A stretch of 64,000 nt of DNA from Luedemannella flava. GTDB taxonomy: Bacteria > Actinomycetota > Actinomycetes > Mycobacteriales > Micromonosporaceae. Under the pieces are notes generated by a model. The model was not told where the DNA came from and searched no databases. It saw only the letters and a program-made list of their open reading frames with translations. Of the stretch, positions 28,033 through 36,936 are shown piece by piece; within the stretch, counting starts at the first letter, position 1; each line of letters opens with the position of its first letter. Location of the stretch: the NCBI RefSeq assembly GCF_039528515.1, contig NZ_BAAALT010000022.1:1-64000 (forward strand), read 5' to 3'. A program made the translations under genes and the position numbers.

Positions 28033-30819
28033 TCAGTTCAGGCAGAGGTTGACGCCCTCGACCTCGGGGACGGCCCGCTCGTAGGCGTGCACCTCGTCGA
28101 TCGCGCCCTTCCAGTAGTTGGCGGCCACGCCGCTCCCGTTGAGGCCACGCCCGATCACGAACGCGCCCATGGCGTGCCACGGCGCCGTGGTGAAGGCGGT
28201 CGCGGCCGCGTTGGGGGCCGTACAGTCGGCGTCGAAGGCCATGATCCGGATCTGCTTGGTCGCCGCGTCGTAGACGCCGGTCAGGTGCACCCAGGCGTTC
28301 GTCTTCACGGCGAGGGTGGAGCACGCCTTCACGCTGGTGCCGGCCGAGGTGTCGGCCGTGTCCACCGTGAAGCACCACTTCCCGCCCGACAGGCCCAGCC
28401 GGAAGATGCTGTGCAGCGAGCCGTTCTGCGACACGGCGACCCGGTCGGCGGTGTCGGCGGCGTAGACCCAGGCCGCCACCGAGAAGCCGCGCGGATCGGG
28501 CTCCGCGGTGGTGTCGTACGGGTCCGGCGAGCCGTCGGTCGCCAGCACCGGCCCGGAGGTGGCGATGTAGCCGGTGCTGCCGTCGAACGTGGCGCCCCGG
28601 TCCTCGGTGCCCCGGGCCGTGCCGAAGGCGACCCCGCCGAGCACGCTGCCGTTGAGGAACCGCAGGTCGGGGACGGTCTCACCCTCGGGCTGACGCAGGG
28701 CGTTGACGGCCACCGTCGCGCCCGCCGCCTCGTCGAGGCTCCAGATGCCGGCCGAGACCTCGGCGCTGGCCACCCGGAACGTGTACGTCGACGCGGACGA
28801 GGAGCGGCCGGCCGCGTCCCGGCCGAGGACGGTGAGCGTGCGTGGCCCGTCCTTCACCGGCTTGACGGTGATCTTCGCGGCCTTGTTGGTGTCCAGGCTC
28901 GTCGTGATGGTGTGCTTCTTCGTGTCGTCGAGCCACCACTCGTACTCGACGATGTCCTTGCCGCCGTTGGGCGTGATCTGCAGTTGGCCCGCGACGCCCA
29001 TGCCGCCCGACGCCTCGCCCGAGTCGTCGTCCTCGAAGTAGAGGGCCGGGTTCACCGGGGCCACCTTCGGTGGCGGTGGGTTGACCATGTCGGTGGTGAA
29101 GTTGAAGTAGTTCGACCAGGCGCCACAGTCGTAGGCGTCGCACGCCTGGACCCGGAACCGGTAGCCCGCGTCACCGCTGAACGTGGGCGAGACGGTCCAC
29201 GCCGCCGTGGCGCCCGACGCGACGCCGGTGACCGTGGCGGTGCGCACGACGCTCCCCGACGAGGTGAAGGAGACCTCGTACTTCACCGACAGCGTGCCGC
29301 CGTCGGGGTCGGAGACCTTCGCCATGAGCTTCGGCGCCCGGTTGCTGACGACCGCCGGGCTGGCACACGCGGAGTCGCACGGGCTGATGCTGAGCGGGCT
29401 CGGCTTGTTCGGCGGCCGGTTGTAGCTGACCTGCAGGAAGGTCCGGTCCGCGCCCTCGTAGAACTTCTTCCACTGGGTCTGGTCGGTCTCATCCGACGCG
29501 CGCAGCGCGAACGCGGCCCGGTTGATCTTCGCGTCGACCTGCTTCTGCACCAGCTTGGCCACGCCCGAGGAGGCGAACTCGGCCAGGTGGTCCGGCTGCG
29601 GGCAGCTCGACTCGTTGGCGTGCATCGACTTGGTCTGGATCAGGCTGACCATCCGCGACTTGGTGTTGTTCCAGGTCAGCGGCGCCCAGTCGGAGACCTT
29701 CGTGGAGGAGTACAGCTGCACGGGCGTCGCCGTGCAGGACGCGGAGTGGTCCAGGGTGAGGAACACCCCGGCCGACTTGACCGTCATGCCGAACAGGCTG
29801 GAGATGTCGAACTGGAAGAAGCTGCGCCACGTGTTGCTGGAGCCGTACTCCCGGCCCACCCGCAGCGCGTTGCGGTAGCCCGAGGAGTAGTACGACGTGT
29901 CCGGCGCCGCCTTGTTGACCACCGTGTACCCGGTCCGGTTCGCGCTGAACGACGGGTCGATGTAGACCGGGAAGACGGTCTGCGGGTCGGTCAGCACGCC
30001 CGCGTCCGGCACCACGGTCAGCGTGCCCTTGCCGAGCTTCTGCGGCATCTTCACGGTGCGGTGCGGCCGGTCCGGCGCGCCGCTGCCCGGCCGGGGCGAG
30101 TCCCACATGAGCGCGTCGGAGGAGCCGAACACGGTCCGCCCGGCGCTGTCGCGCGCGTCCACGTTGCCGTCGGCGCGGCGGTGCAGGCTCACGCCCTTGG
30201 TCGCTGTCCGGAACGTCAGCGCGGCAAGCGCCGGGTTCTTCGCCGCCGCCCGCGTCTTCACGACGAGTACCTCGGAGAAGCCGTGCGCGTCGGCGGTGAC
30301 CGTGAGGTCGACGCCGGGCAGCACCTCCGCGTAGGTGGCCGTGTCGCCGTCGAGGGTCGGCTTCGGCAGCGCGGTCGGCCAGCCCAGGGCGAGTTCCTTG
30401 CCGTCCTTGCCGAGGCTGGCCAGTGCCGCGTCGCCGCCGCCGGAGAACCGGATGTCGGTGCCGGTCGCGGCCGGCCGCACCGAGCCGTCCGCCGCGAACC
30501 GCAGCGTCGTGTCGACCGGCACCCAGCCGTTGTCCCGGCGTACCCGCTGTGGGCTGAGGTCCTGCCGGAGCGTGAACGAACCGTCCGGGTTCGCCACCGT
30601 CAACGCCGTCTCGGTGGTCAGGTCGGTGATCTCCACCTTGCCCCGGCACTCGCGGGCCCGCTTCGACGCCTCGTCCGGCTTGGCCACGGCCGCCGGACAG
30701 GCCGGCACGGCCGCGGCGTCCGCCGCCCGCGCCAGCACCACCGGCACCAGCGCGCCGGCGGCCAGGACGGCGGCGGCCCCCAGCCACAGCGCGACCCGTC
30801 TCGTTGGTCTCGCACTCAT
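28033..30819 (-). CDS. Secreted DNRLRE/LamG-domain protein (RHS companion)
   Basis: 928 aa. A signal sequence (RVALWLGAAAVLAAGALVPVVLARAADAAA) precedes a beta-rich region with DGDTATYAEVLPGVDLTVTADAHGFSEVLVVK, a sequence usual at the head of actinobacterial RHS-type proteins. A DNRLRE-like domain (YYSSGYRNALRVGREYGSSNTWRSFFQFD), fibronectin-like stretches and a C-terminal LamG/concanavalin-like domain (FSVAAWVYAADTADRVAVSQNG, NAWVHLTGVYDAATKQIRIM) follow. The ATG at 30819 follows GGAGGGGG at 9 nt. The downstream neighbour is the RHS giant; many actinobacterial RHS proteins carry this same N-terminal module fused, so this looks like a split two-gene version. Role: a cell-surface or secreted adhesin-like partner. 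Confidence 0.8.
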   Translation of the reverse strand: MSARPTRRVALWLGAAAVLAAGALVPVVLARAADAAAVPACPAAVAKPDEASKRARECRGKVEITDLTTETALTVANPDGSFTLRQDLSPQRVRRDNGWVPVDTTLRFAADGSVRPAATGTDIRFSGGGDAALASLGKDGKELALGWPTALPKPTLDGDTATYAEVLPGVDLTVTADAHGFSEVLVVKTRAAAKNPALAALTFRTATKGVSLHRRADGNVDARDSAGRTVFGSSDALMWDSPRPGSGAPDRPHRTVKMPQKLGKGTLTVVPDAGVLTDPQTVFPVYIDPSFSANRTGYTVVNKAAPDTSYYSSGYRNALRVGREYGSSNTWRSFFQFDISSLFGMTVKSAGVFLTLDHSASCTATPVQLYSSTKVSDWAPLTWNNTKSRMVSLIQTKSMHANESSCPQPDHLAEFASSGVAKLVQKQVDAKINRAAFALRASDETDQTQWKKFYEGADRTFLQVSYNRPPNKPSPLSISPCDSACASPAVVSNRAPKLMAKVSDPDGGTLSVKYEVSFTSSGSVVRTATVTGVASGATAAWTVSPTFSGDAGYRFRVQACDAYDCGAWSNYFNFTTDMVNPPPPKVAPVNPALYFEDDDSGEASGGMGVAGQLQITPNGGKDIVEYEWWLDDTKKHTITTSLDTNKAAKITVKPVKDGPRTLTVLGRDAAGRSSSASTYTFRVASAEVSAGIWSLDEAAGATVAVNALRQPEGETVPDLRFLNGSVLGGVAFGTARGTEDRGATFDGSTGYIATSGPVLATDGSPDPYDTTAEPDPRGFSVAAWVYAADTADRVAVSQNGSLHSIFRLGLSGGKWCFTVDTADTSAGTSVKACSTLAVKTNAWVHLTGVYDAATKQIRIMAFDADCTAPNAAATAFTTAPWHAMGAFVIGRGLNGSGVAANYWKGAIDEVHAYERAVPEVEGVNLCLN

Positions 30820-30996
30820 CTGTGTGATCCCCCTCCAGCCGTCGGTTCTTCGACCGCCGGCGTCCCCCATCGACGACCACACATGCGCCCCGTCGCGTCA
30901 CGCACGGTCACTGTCGATACGTCGGGCAGACCGTATTGATCGCGCCTTGTAGATTCCTTGTGGTCGGACACTCCGGGGGGAAATGGGGAACCGGCG

Positions 30997-33900
30997 ATGG
31001 AGTTTCGCCTGCTCGGGCCCGTGGTTGTCAGCGTTGACGACCAGCCGGTGGCCACCGGACCGCCCAAACACCGCGTCGTTCTCGCCGCACTGCTGGTCGA
31101 CGCGGGTTCGCCGGTCACGGCGGAGACCCTCATGGAACGGATCTGGGGGGACGATCCACCACCAGAGGCCCGTAACGCTCTGTACAGCTACCTGGCGCGC
31201 GTGCGCGGCGTCATCGCCACCGCGGCGTCCGCCAGCGGCGTCCAGGCCGCGATCGTCCGCCAATCCGGTGGGTACGCCCTGGAGCTCGACAGGGACCGGG
31301 TGGACCTGTTCCGGTTCCGTCGCCTCGTCGCCGCCGGCCGCGACACCCGGCTCGACACGGCGTCGCGGGCGGCGTCGCTGGGTGCCGCGCTCGACCTGTG
31401 GCGCGGCGACCCGCTCGCCGACGTCCCCGGCGACTGGGCCGACCGCGCCCGCGTCTCGCTGACCGGCGAGCGGGTCGACGCGACCGCCGCGTGGGCGGGC
31501 CTGCAGCTCGACATCGGCGGCCACGACGAGGCCGTGACGGTCCTGCGCGCGTCGGTCGCGCGTCATCCCCTGGCCGAGCCGCTGATCGCGGCGCTGCTGC
31601 GGGCGCTGTACCTGTCCGGACACGCGGCGGAGGCGCTCAACACGTTCGCGGTCGCCCGCCGTCGCATCGTTGACGAGCTGGGCGTCGAGCCGAGCGAGGA
31701 GCTGCGCGCCGTGCACGCGGCGATCCTGCGCGGCGAGTTCGTCGGCACCCGGGCCAGCGCGCTGGAGGGCGTCGTGGCGGTGCCCCGACAGCTGCCCGGC
31801 GACGTCGCCGAGTTCACCGGGCGGACGGCGGAGCTGGCCCAGCTCGACGCGCTCACCGCCCGTACCGGGTCGGGCGGCGTGCCCGCCATCGTCATCTCGG
31901 CGCTGTCGGGCACCGCCGGCGCGGGCAAGACCGCGCTCGCGGTCCACTGGGCGCACCGGGCGACCGCCCGGTTCCCCGACGGCCAGCTCTACGCCGACCT
32001 GCGCGGGTACGGGCCGGACCGGCCCGTGCCGGCCGGGCAGGTGCTGGGCGGTTTTCTCCGGTCGCTCGGCGTCGAGCCGACGGCCGTGCCGGAGGACGTC
32101 GCCGAACGGGCCGCGCTGTTGCGCAGCATGCTCGCCCGCCGGCGGGTCCTGCTGGTGCTCGACAACGCCGCCGACGTGGAGCAGGTCCGGCCGCTGCTGC
32201 CCGGCACAGCGACCTGCTGCGTCGTCGTCACCAGCCGCGACAGCCTGGCGGCGCTCGTGGCCCGGCACGGCGCGCAGCGCCTCGTCGTGGAGCTGATGAC
32301 GGAGGCGGAGTCGGTGCGGCTGCTCGGCGCGCTCATCGGCGACCGGATGGCGGCTCCGGGCGCCGCCGCCNCGGATGGCGGCTCCGGGCGACGCCGCCGC
32401 GGCCGCCGCCGTGGCGGCCGCGTGCGCGGGCCTGCCGCTCGCGCTGCGGATCGCGGCGGAGCACCTGGTGGCCCGGCCGTACCTGTCGGTCGCCGCGCTC
32501 GCCGACGAGCTGCGCGACGAGCGACGCCGGCTGGACGTCCTCGACTCGGACGGCGACGAGCAGACGGCGCTGCGGACGGTCTTCGCCTGGTCCTACCGGA
32601 GCCTGACGCCCGACCAGGCGCGGGCGTTCAGCCTGCTCGGCGCCCACTTCGGCGTCGACCTCGACCGACGGTCGGCGGCGGAACTGCTCGGCGGCCCGCC
32701 CGCCGGGGCCGCCCGCCAGCTCGACGCCCTGATCCGCGGGCACCTCGTCCGGCCGGTCGGCGCGGACCGCTTCGACATGCACGACCTGCTCCGCGCGTAC
32801 GCCGCCGAACGGGCCGACGAGCTGGCCGAGGACGAGCGCCGCGCGGCGCTGACGCGGCTGCTCGACCACTACCGCGCGCACGCGGCGCTCGCCATGAACG
32901 TGCTGATCCCGTCCGAGTGGGCCCGCCGGCCCACGGTCACGGCGCCCGAGAATCCCGACCCGGCGGTCGCGGACGCCGCCGGGTCGCGCGCGTGGCTCAC
33001 CGCCAACCTGGCCAACCTCGTGGCGGCGGTGGGCTTCGCGGCGGACAACGGCTGGCCGGAGCACGCGACGCAGCTGGCCACGATCATCGGCCGGTTCCTC
33101 GAGAACGGCGCGCACTTCGAGGCGGCCGTCGAGGTGCACCAGCACGCGCTGCGGGTCACCCGCGCCCGCGGCGACCGCGCCGGCGAGGCCAACTGCGAGC
33201 GCTACTTCTCGGTGATCCGGGGCCGGATCCGGCGCTTCGACCTCGCCGCCGAGCACGCCCGCCGCGCGTTGGACCTCGCGACCGGGCTCGGCGACCGGCT
33301 GGCCATGGCGCAGGCGATGAACCTGCTCGGCACGTTCCTCTGGCAACAGAACCAGTTCGCCGAGGCGCTGCCGCACCTGGACAACGCGTTGCGCATGGTC
33401 GAGGAGCTGGGCCAGCGCGGCGCCATGGTCATCACCCTGGCCAACCTCACCGGCCTGCACAACGACTGGGGCCGCTACGAACAGGCCGCCGCGTACGGCG
33501 AGCGCGCCCTGGCCATCGCCGTCGAGATCGACGACAAGCCGGCCGCCGCCCGCGCCGAGGGCAACCTCGCCACCACGTACGAGCACCTGGGCCGCCACGC
33601 CGAGGCCCTCGCCCTGCGCCAACGCTCGTACGAGCTGTTCCGGGTCACCGGCATCCACATCCTGGCGAGCCAGGCGCAGGCGCGGCTGGCCAACTCGCTG
33701 CGCCTGATGGGCCGCGCGGACGAGGCGCTGAGCTGTGCCGAGGAGGCGCTCGCGGTGGCCCGCGAGATCAGCGACCGGCCGGGCGAGGCCGAGGCGCTGG
33801 AGGTCCGCGCTCTACTGCGCCGGGACGCCCGGTCCACGGATGCCGCCGAAGCCGACTTCGCCGCGGCGTTCGACATCGCCGTCGAGGTCAACGACCGCCG

Positions 33901-34072
33901 GCGGATGGCCAGCGCGCTCGTGGGCCTCGCCGAGCTGTGCGCCGCCACCGACCGGCCGGACGAGGCGCGCACCCACGCGGGCGGCGCCCAGGCCATCGCC
34001 GTCGAGCTGGGCGACCGCCCGGTCATCGACCGCGCCGAGGCCCTGCTGGCCGCCCTCGCCAACGTCCGGTGA
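30997..34072 (+). CDS. AfsR/SARP-family regulator with NB-ARC and TPR domains (split by an assembly join)
   Basis: Encodes about 1015 aa once a join artefact is corrected. Domains: an OmpR-type winged helix (1-95, MEFRLLGPVVVS...ALYSYLARVRG), a bacterial transcriptional activator domain (about 100-250, ending FAVARRRIVDELGVEPSEELR), an NB-ARC ATPase with P-loop K311 (GTAGAGKTALAV) and LLVLDNAADVEQV, and C-terminal TPR-like repeats. Such regulators activate secondary metabolism or development in response to nucleotide state or phosphorylation. The frame breaks at an ambiguous base (32371) flanked by two near-identical 27-bp copies (from 32344 and from 32372). Removing 28 nt restores one frame from ALIGDRMAAPG into DAAAAAAVAAACAGLPLALR. 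The gene is therefore probably intact in the genome. It is divergent from the RHS companion gene. Confidence 0.85.
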
Positions 34073-34090
34073 CCCTTATGGGTCTTGTAC

Positions 34091-34100
34091 GACAATTGTC
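34091..34100. promoter_or_regulatory. Palindrome GACAATTGTC before a small gene
   Basis: A perfect 10-bp palindrome ends two bases before the ATG at 34103. It could be a repressor site or part of a promoter; with no recognisable ribosome site, leaderless transcription nearby is possible. Confidence 0.3.
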
Positions 34101-34102
34101 CT

Positions 34103-34498
34103 ATGACTGCCAAACCTCGTCGTTCCGCTGGCTCGTACACGCCGCTTGAGGGGTGGTTACACAGCTGGGGGGTCAAGCGGCGCGATCCCGCCGCCGACCG
34201 CGCCGCCTTCGACGAAGGCCGGACCCTCAAGGTCCTCTGCCTCCTCTGGACGCCCGGCAAGACCAACGCCAGGGGCGGTTGGCTCTCCCTGACGAAGGAC
34301 CGCGACCTCGTCTGGCGCAAGACCGGCGGATCCGAAGAGCTGACCATCCCCGCCGGAGCCGCGCTGCGGCCGTCCGACCGGAAGGCGGCCTTCCGCAGCA
34401 TGACCGCGTTGACTCTGGTGACGGATGACGGGGCGCACGACATCGCCGTCCGCACGATCGACGCCGACCTGCTCGCCCGGGCGCTCAGCCACTCATGA
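34103..34498 (+). CDS. Hypothetical protein, 131 aa
   Basis: A soluble, charged protein with no signal or membrane segment. I do not recognise the family. Visible features are an N-terminal basic stretch (MTAKPRRS), SYTPLEGWLHSWGVKRRDPAADRAAFDEG and a beta-rich middle (GGWLSLTKDRDLVWRKTGGSEELTIPAG) with a helical end. The gene lies 30 bp after the AfsR-like gene on the same strand. Its stop codon lies inside the 5' arm of a strong bidirectional terminator, so the coding end and the transcript end coincide. The short gap suggests cotranscription with the regulator, but the palindrome before its start allows its own promoter. Confidence 0.6.
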   Translation: MTAKPRRSAGSYTPLEGWLHSWGVKRRDPAADRAAFDEGRTLKVLCLLWTPGKTNARGGWLSLTKDRDLVWRKTGGSEELTIPAGAALRPSDRKAAFRSMTALTLVTDDGAHDIAVRTIDADLLARALSHS

Positions 34499-34532
34499 AG
34501 GCCCTCGGCTGATCCCCGAGGGCCTTCATGAG
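34492..34532. terminator. Bidirectional terminator between convergent genes
   Basis: Perfect 17-bp arms (34492-34508 and 34516-34532, CTCATGAAGGCCCTCGG and its complement) enclose a 7-nt loop. The left arm contains the stop codon of the 34103 gene, and the hairpin also follows the minus-strand gene ending at 34546. Confidence 0.85.
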
Positions 34533-34545
34533 CCGTGCTGAGGCG

Positions 34546-35748
34546 TCAGTCGACGTCCTCGCCGAGCAGCGTGCGGGTGACCCGGGCGGTCTCGCTCTCG
34601 TGCACGGTGACCGCGTCCAGGATCAGACCGGAGGCGACGAACACGTCGTTCGCGCGCCGCGCCAGGTAGCCGGCGAGCAGGGTGACCGCCGGCCGGTGGC
34701 TCTTTGCCACGTTCGCCATCTCCCCCTGGCTCAGGATCCTGATGCCCAGGTCCAGGTGCTGGCCGCACTCGATGCGCCAGCGGGTGTTGACCGTGTTGAT
34801 GGCGGCGTCGATGCGCGGCGAGTGCTTGCCGGTGGCCGTCTCCACCCCCGGCGGCAGCTCGTAGAACGGCACCCACGACTCGCCGCGGCCCAGGTGGATC
34901 GCCGACGGCGGGAAGCCGGCCGCGTACATGAGCAGCGTGCACGGGAAGCACGACGCCATCTTCGTGGTCTCGGAACCGGCCGCGATCTCGAACGGCGTGC
35001 ACCACGGGCCGCGCTGCACGCAGGTGTAGATGGCCTGGATCATGCCGTGCGTGTAGCCGACCACGTCACCCGCGCCGGCCGGCTGGTCGACCATGCCGTC
35101 GATCTCCGTCCGGCCGCCGATCAGGCCCCACGGCGTGTTGCTGTTGTCGCGGGCCGGCGCGTCCGGCTCGGTCCTGTAGGCGAAGTGCCTCGGCAGCCAG
35201 CGCTCGCCGTACAGCTCGGGGTGGCGGTCCGGCACGGTGAACCGCATCGTGGACTGGATGCTCGGGGTCTTCCCGACCGGGTCGTCGACGAAGCCGGTGT
35301 AGGCGCCACGGCCCTGGTACCCGATCGACGTGGCGCCGGTGACCGACGCGAGCTCGCGCAGGATCGAGGCGGTCGCCTCGCTCTCGACCGCGTGCCGGGC
35401 GGCGAACGGCCGGGCCGACGATCCGACCGCCCCGGTGATCAGCGCTCCCTTGTGCCAGTCCGGCGCGAAGACCGCGCGCGCCTCGCCGCCGAACCGGTAG
35501 TGGTGCAGCGCCCCGTTGATCCGGTCGCACGCCTCCCGCAGCTCGGCGAGCCTGTCCTCGGGGTCCTCGTTCGGGGCCGGGGTCGGGTCGACGGCGAACT
35601 CGACCGGGTGCCCGACCGCGAACCGCGAGGCCGTGAAGCCCAGGATCGTGGCCGTCATGATCACATCGGCCTCGATCTTGTACCGCTCCGCGGCGTCCTT
35701 CGGGCTGAGCACCTCATCGGTCAGGATCGTGGTGGTGTGCCGGTACAT
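34546..35748 (-). CDS. Unrecognised conserved-looking protein, 400 aa
   Basis: No family is recognised. The ATG at 35748 has GGGAGG five bases upstream; the open frame continues further but without support. There is no signal peptide or membrane segment. Distinctive segments are FGGEARAVFAPDWHKGALITGAVGSSARPFAARHAVESEA, SIGYQGRGAYTGFVDDPVGKTPSIQSTMRF, and a Cys-rich part (CVQRGPWC, then SCFPCTLLMYAAGFPPSAIHLGRGESW). Two pairs of cysteines could bind a metal. The middle part refers to no known catalytic motif. It is monocistronic: its own terminator lies downstream and a 119-bp gap upstream. A cytosolic enzyme or metal-binding protein is possible, but this is a guess. Confidence 0.65.
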   Translation of the reverse strand: MYRHTTTILTDEVLSPKDAAERYKIEADVIMTATILGFTASRFAVGHPVEFAVDPTPAPNEDPEDRLAELREACDRINGALHHYRFGGEARAVFAPDWHKGALITGAVGSSARPFAARHAVESEATASILRELASVTGATSIGYQGRGAYTGFVDDPVGKTPSIQSTMRFTVPDRHPELYGERWLPRHFAYRTEPDAPARDNSNTPWGLIGGRTEIDGMVDQPAGAGDVVGYTHGMIQAIYTCVQRGPWCTPFEIAAGSETTKMASCFPCTLLMYAAGFPPSAIHLGRGESWVPFYELPPGVETATGKHSPRIDAAINTVNTRWRIECGQHLDLGIRILSQGEMANVAKSHRPAVTLLAGYLARRANDVFVASGLILDAVTVHESETARVTRTLLGEDVD

Positions 35749-35867
35749 CTGACCTCCCTGTGACTGGTCGAGGCAGATTGCTGCCTCCACCCGTGCAGAG
35801 AGCCCGCGACGGCGGCCAGATACATCGCTAAGCCGACAGCTCACAAAAGCCTGGTCAGCTGCCGGCG

Positions 35868-36644
35868 TCAACCGAAGCTGGCCCGGTCCAGCCAGAAGTC
35901 GAGCATGCCGGCGTCGCCGGTGACCTCGATCCCGTCGCCGTATGTGGGCCGCCGCTTGTAGATCATCAGCAACAGCTCGGCCACCGGGGCGGCGACGGCG
36001 ACCGTGGCCAGCGCCGGGCCGTGCCGCCAGACGATCTCGCCGCCCGACAGGTCGACGAGCCAGTCGGCGCGCACGTCCGTCGCGTGCAGGGCGACCGTGC
36101 GGCGGGGTCCGAGCTGCTCCCGCCAGCGCGGTTGGTACTCCCGCATCTCGGGCGGCGACACGAGGTCCAGCCACTCGTCGATCGCGTCGCGGGCCACGTC
36201 GTCATCGACCGCGAACGACCTGCCGAGCGCCAGGGTCGCGTCGGCTCCGTGGATCAGCGTCTCATGGGCGAAGCGACGGGCGTAGAAGGCCGCGTATCCG
36301 CTGGTCACCGGGGTCCAGAGCCGGACGCTGGGGCCGGCGGCGCGCAGCGTCTGGTCGAGCTGGCCGGCGGTCGTCACGAGCCAGTCGCCCAGGACGGCCG
36401 GATCCTCACCGACGTACCGCGACAGGTCGCGGAAGTGGGCGTCCGAGGGCGGCTGGAGTGCCCGGTCGCGGACGATCTCCTCAGCCCACCCGAGCCCGCC
36501 GCCAAGATGGCGGACCAGCTGGTTGAGGGTCCAGCCGGGGCAGGTCGGGACGGCCGTCGACAGGTCGGCGCCGGCGATGTGCGACCGCATCAGCTCGGCC
36601 CGCTGCACGATCTCGGCGCAGTGCCGTCCGAAACCCAGGCTCAC
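35868..36644 (-). CDS. Maleylpyruvate isomerase-family (DinB-like) mycothiol-dependent enzyme
   Basis: 258 aa. The N-terminal four-helix DinB-like domain (MDMPI_N) shows TCPGWTLNQLVRHLGGGLGWAEEIV and YARRFAHETLIHGADATLALG. The His residues of VRHL and FAHETLIH, with a nearby Glu, would form the divalent metal site. A small C-terminal sterol-carrier-like domain (about 170-258) ends in PVAELLLMIYKRRP. Family members use mycothiol as cofactor for isomerisation or S-transfer; the actual substrate here is unknown because no aromatic-ring pathway genes are near. It lies upstream of the 400-aa unknown gene on the same strand, 119 bp apart. Confidence 0.82.
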   Translation of the reverse strand: MSLGFGRHCAEIVQRAELMRSHIAGADLSTAVPTCPGWTLNQLVRHLGGGLGWAEEIVRDRALQPPSDAHFRDLSRYVGEDPAVLGDWLVTTAGQLDQTLRAAGPSVRLWTPVTSGYAAFYARRFAHETLIHGADATLALGRSFAVDDDVARDAIDEWLDLVSPPEMREYQPRWREQLGPRRTVALHATDVRADWLVDLSGGEIVWRHGPALATVAVAAPVAELLLMIYKRRPTYGDGIEVTGDAGMLDFWLDRASFG

Positions 36645-36699
36645 AGCGTCACCCTAAACGCGGCGATCGCCCCCGTCAGTCCGACGAGCCGTATGGAGG

Positions 36700-36730
36700 G
36701 GCCCCTCACGTGACAAACACCTGAGGGGCC
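36700..36730. terminator. Hairpin downstream of the GH26 locus
   Basis: GGCCCCTCA (36700-36708) pairs with TGAGGGGCC (36722-36730). It lies between the GH26 stop (36937) and the next minus-strand gene start (36644), so it may end GH26 transcripts. Confidence 0.45.
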
Positions 36731-36741
36731 GCTATTCCTGA

Positions 36742-36913
36742 GGCCTGTCTCGGAGTACCCGACTCCGCCGTCACGCGGCGCGATAATCAAGATCATCATT
36801 TCGTGATCAACGAGCGTGCACCTGCACTTTCGCCCACCGAACGCCGATCAGGAGCCAGGCACAGCGCCTCCCGACCAGCCAACCGCGGGAGCCGCCACCT
36901 CGACTTCGAGACA
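36742..36913. repeat. Left copy of the direct repeat bracketing the mannan locus
   Basis: This block, most of the 292-bp gap, matches 44934-45149 in the same orientation at roughly 85-90% by eye. It lacks a 40-bp stretch present in the right copy, where both copies read CGTG at the junction. It is non-coding here and its origin is unidentified. Confidence 0.7.
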
Positions 36914-36936
36914 GGCCTTGGTTGGCGGCTACGGCG

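Noticed and set aside
32375..34149. AfsR-like gene as a true pseudogene or two genes
   Set aside because: The frame break coincides with N and a 27-bp duplication; collapsing it restores a normal full-length protein.
34546..35748. Cytidine-deaminase motif (HAVE plus CxxC) in the unknown 400-aa protein
   Set aside because: The spacing is too long and the first motif is HxxE, not HxE, so the match is not convincing.
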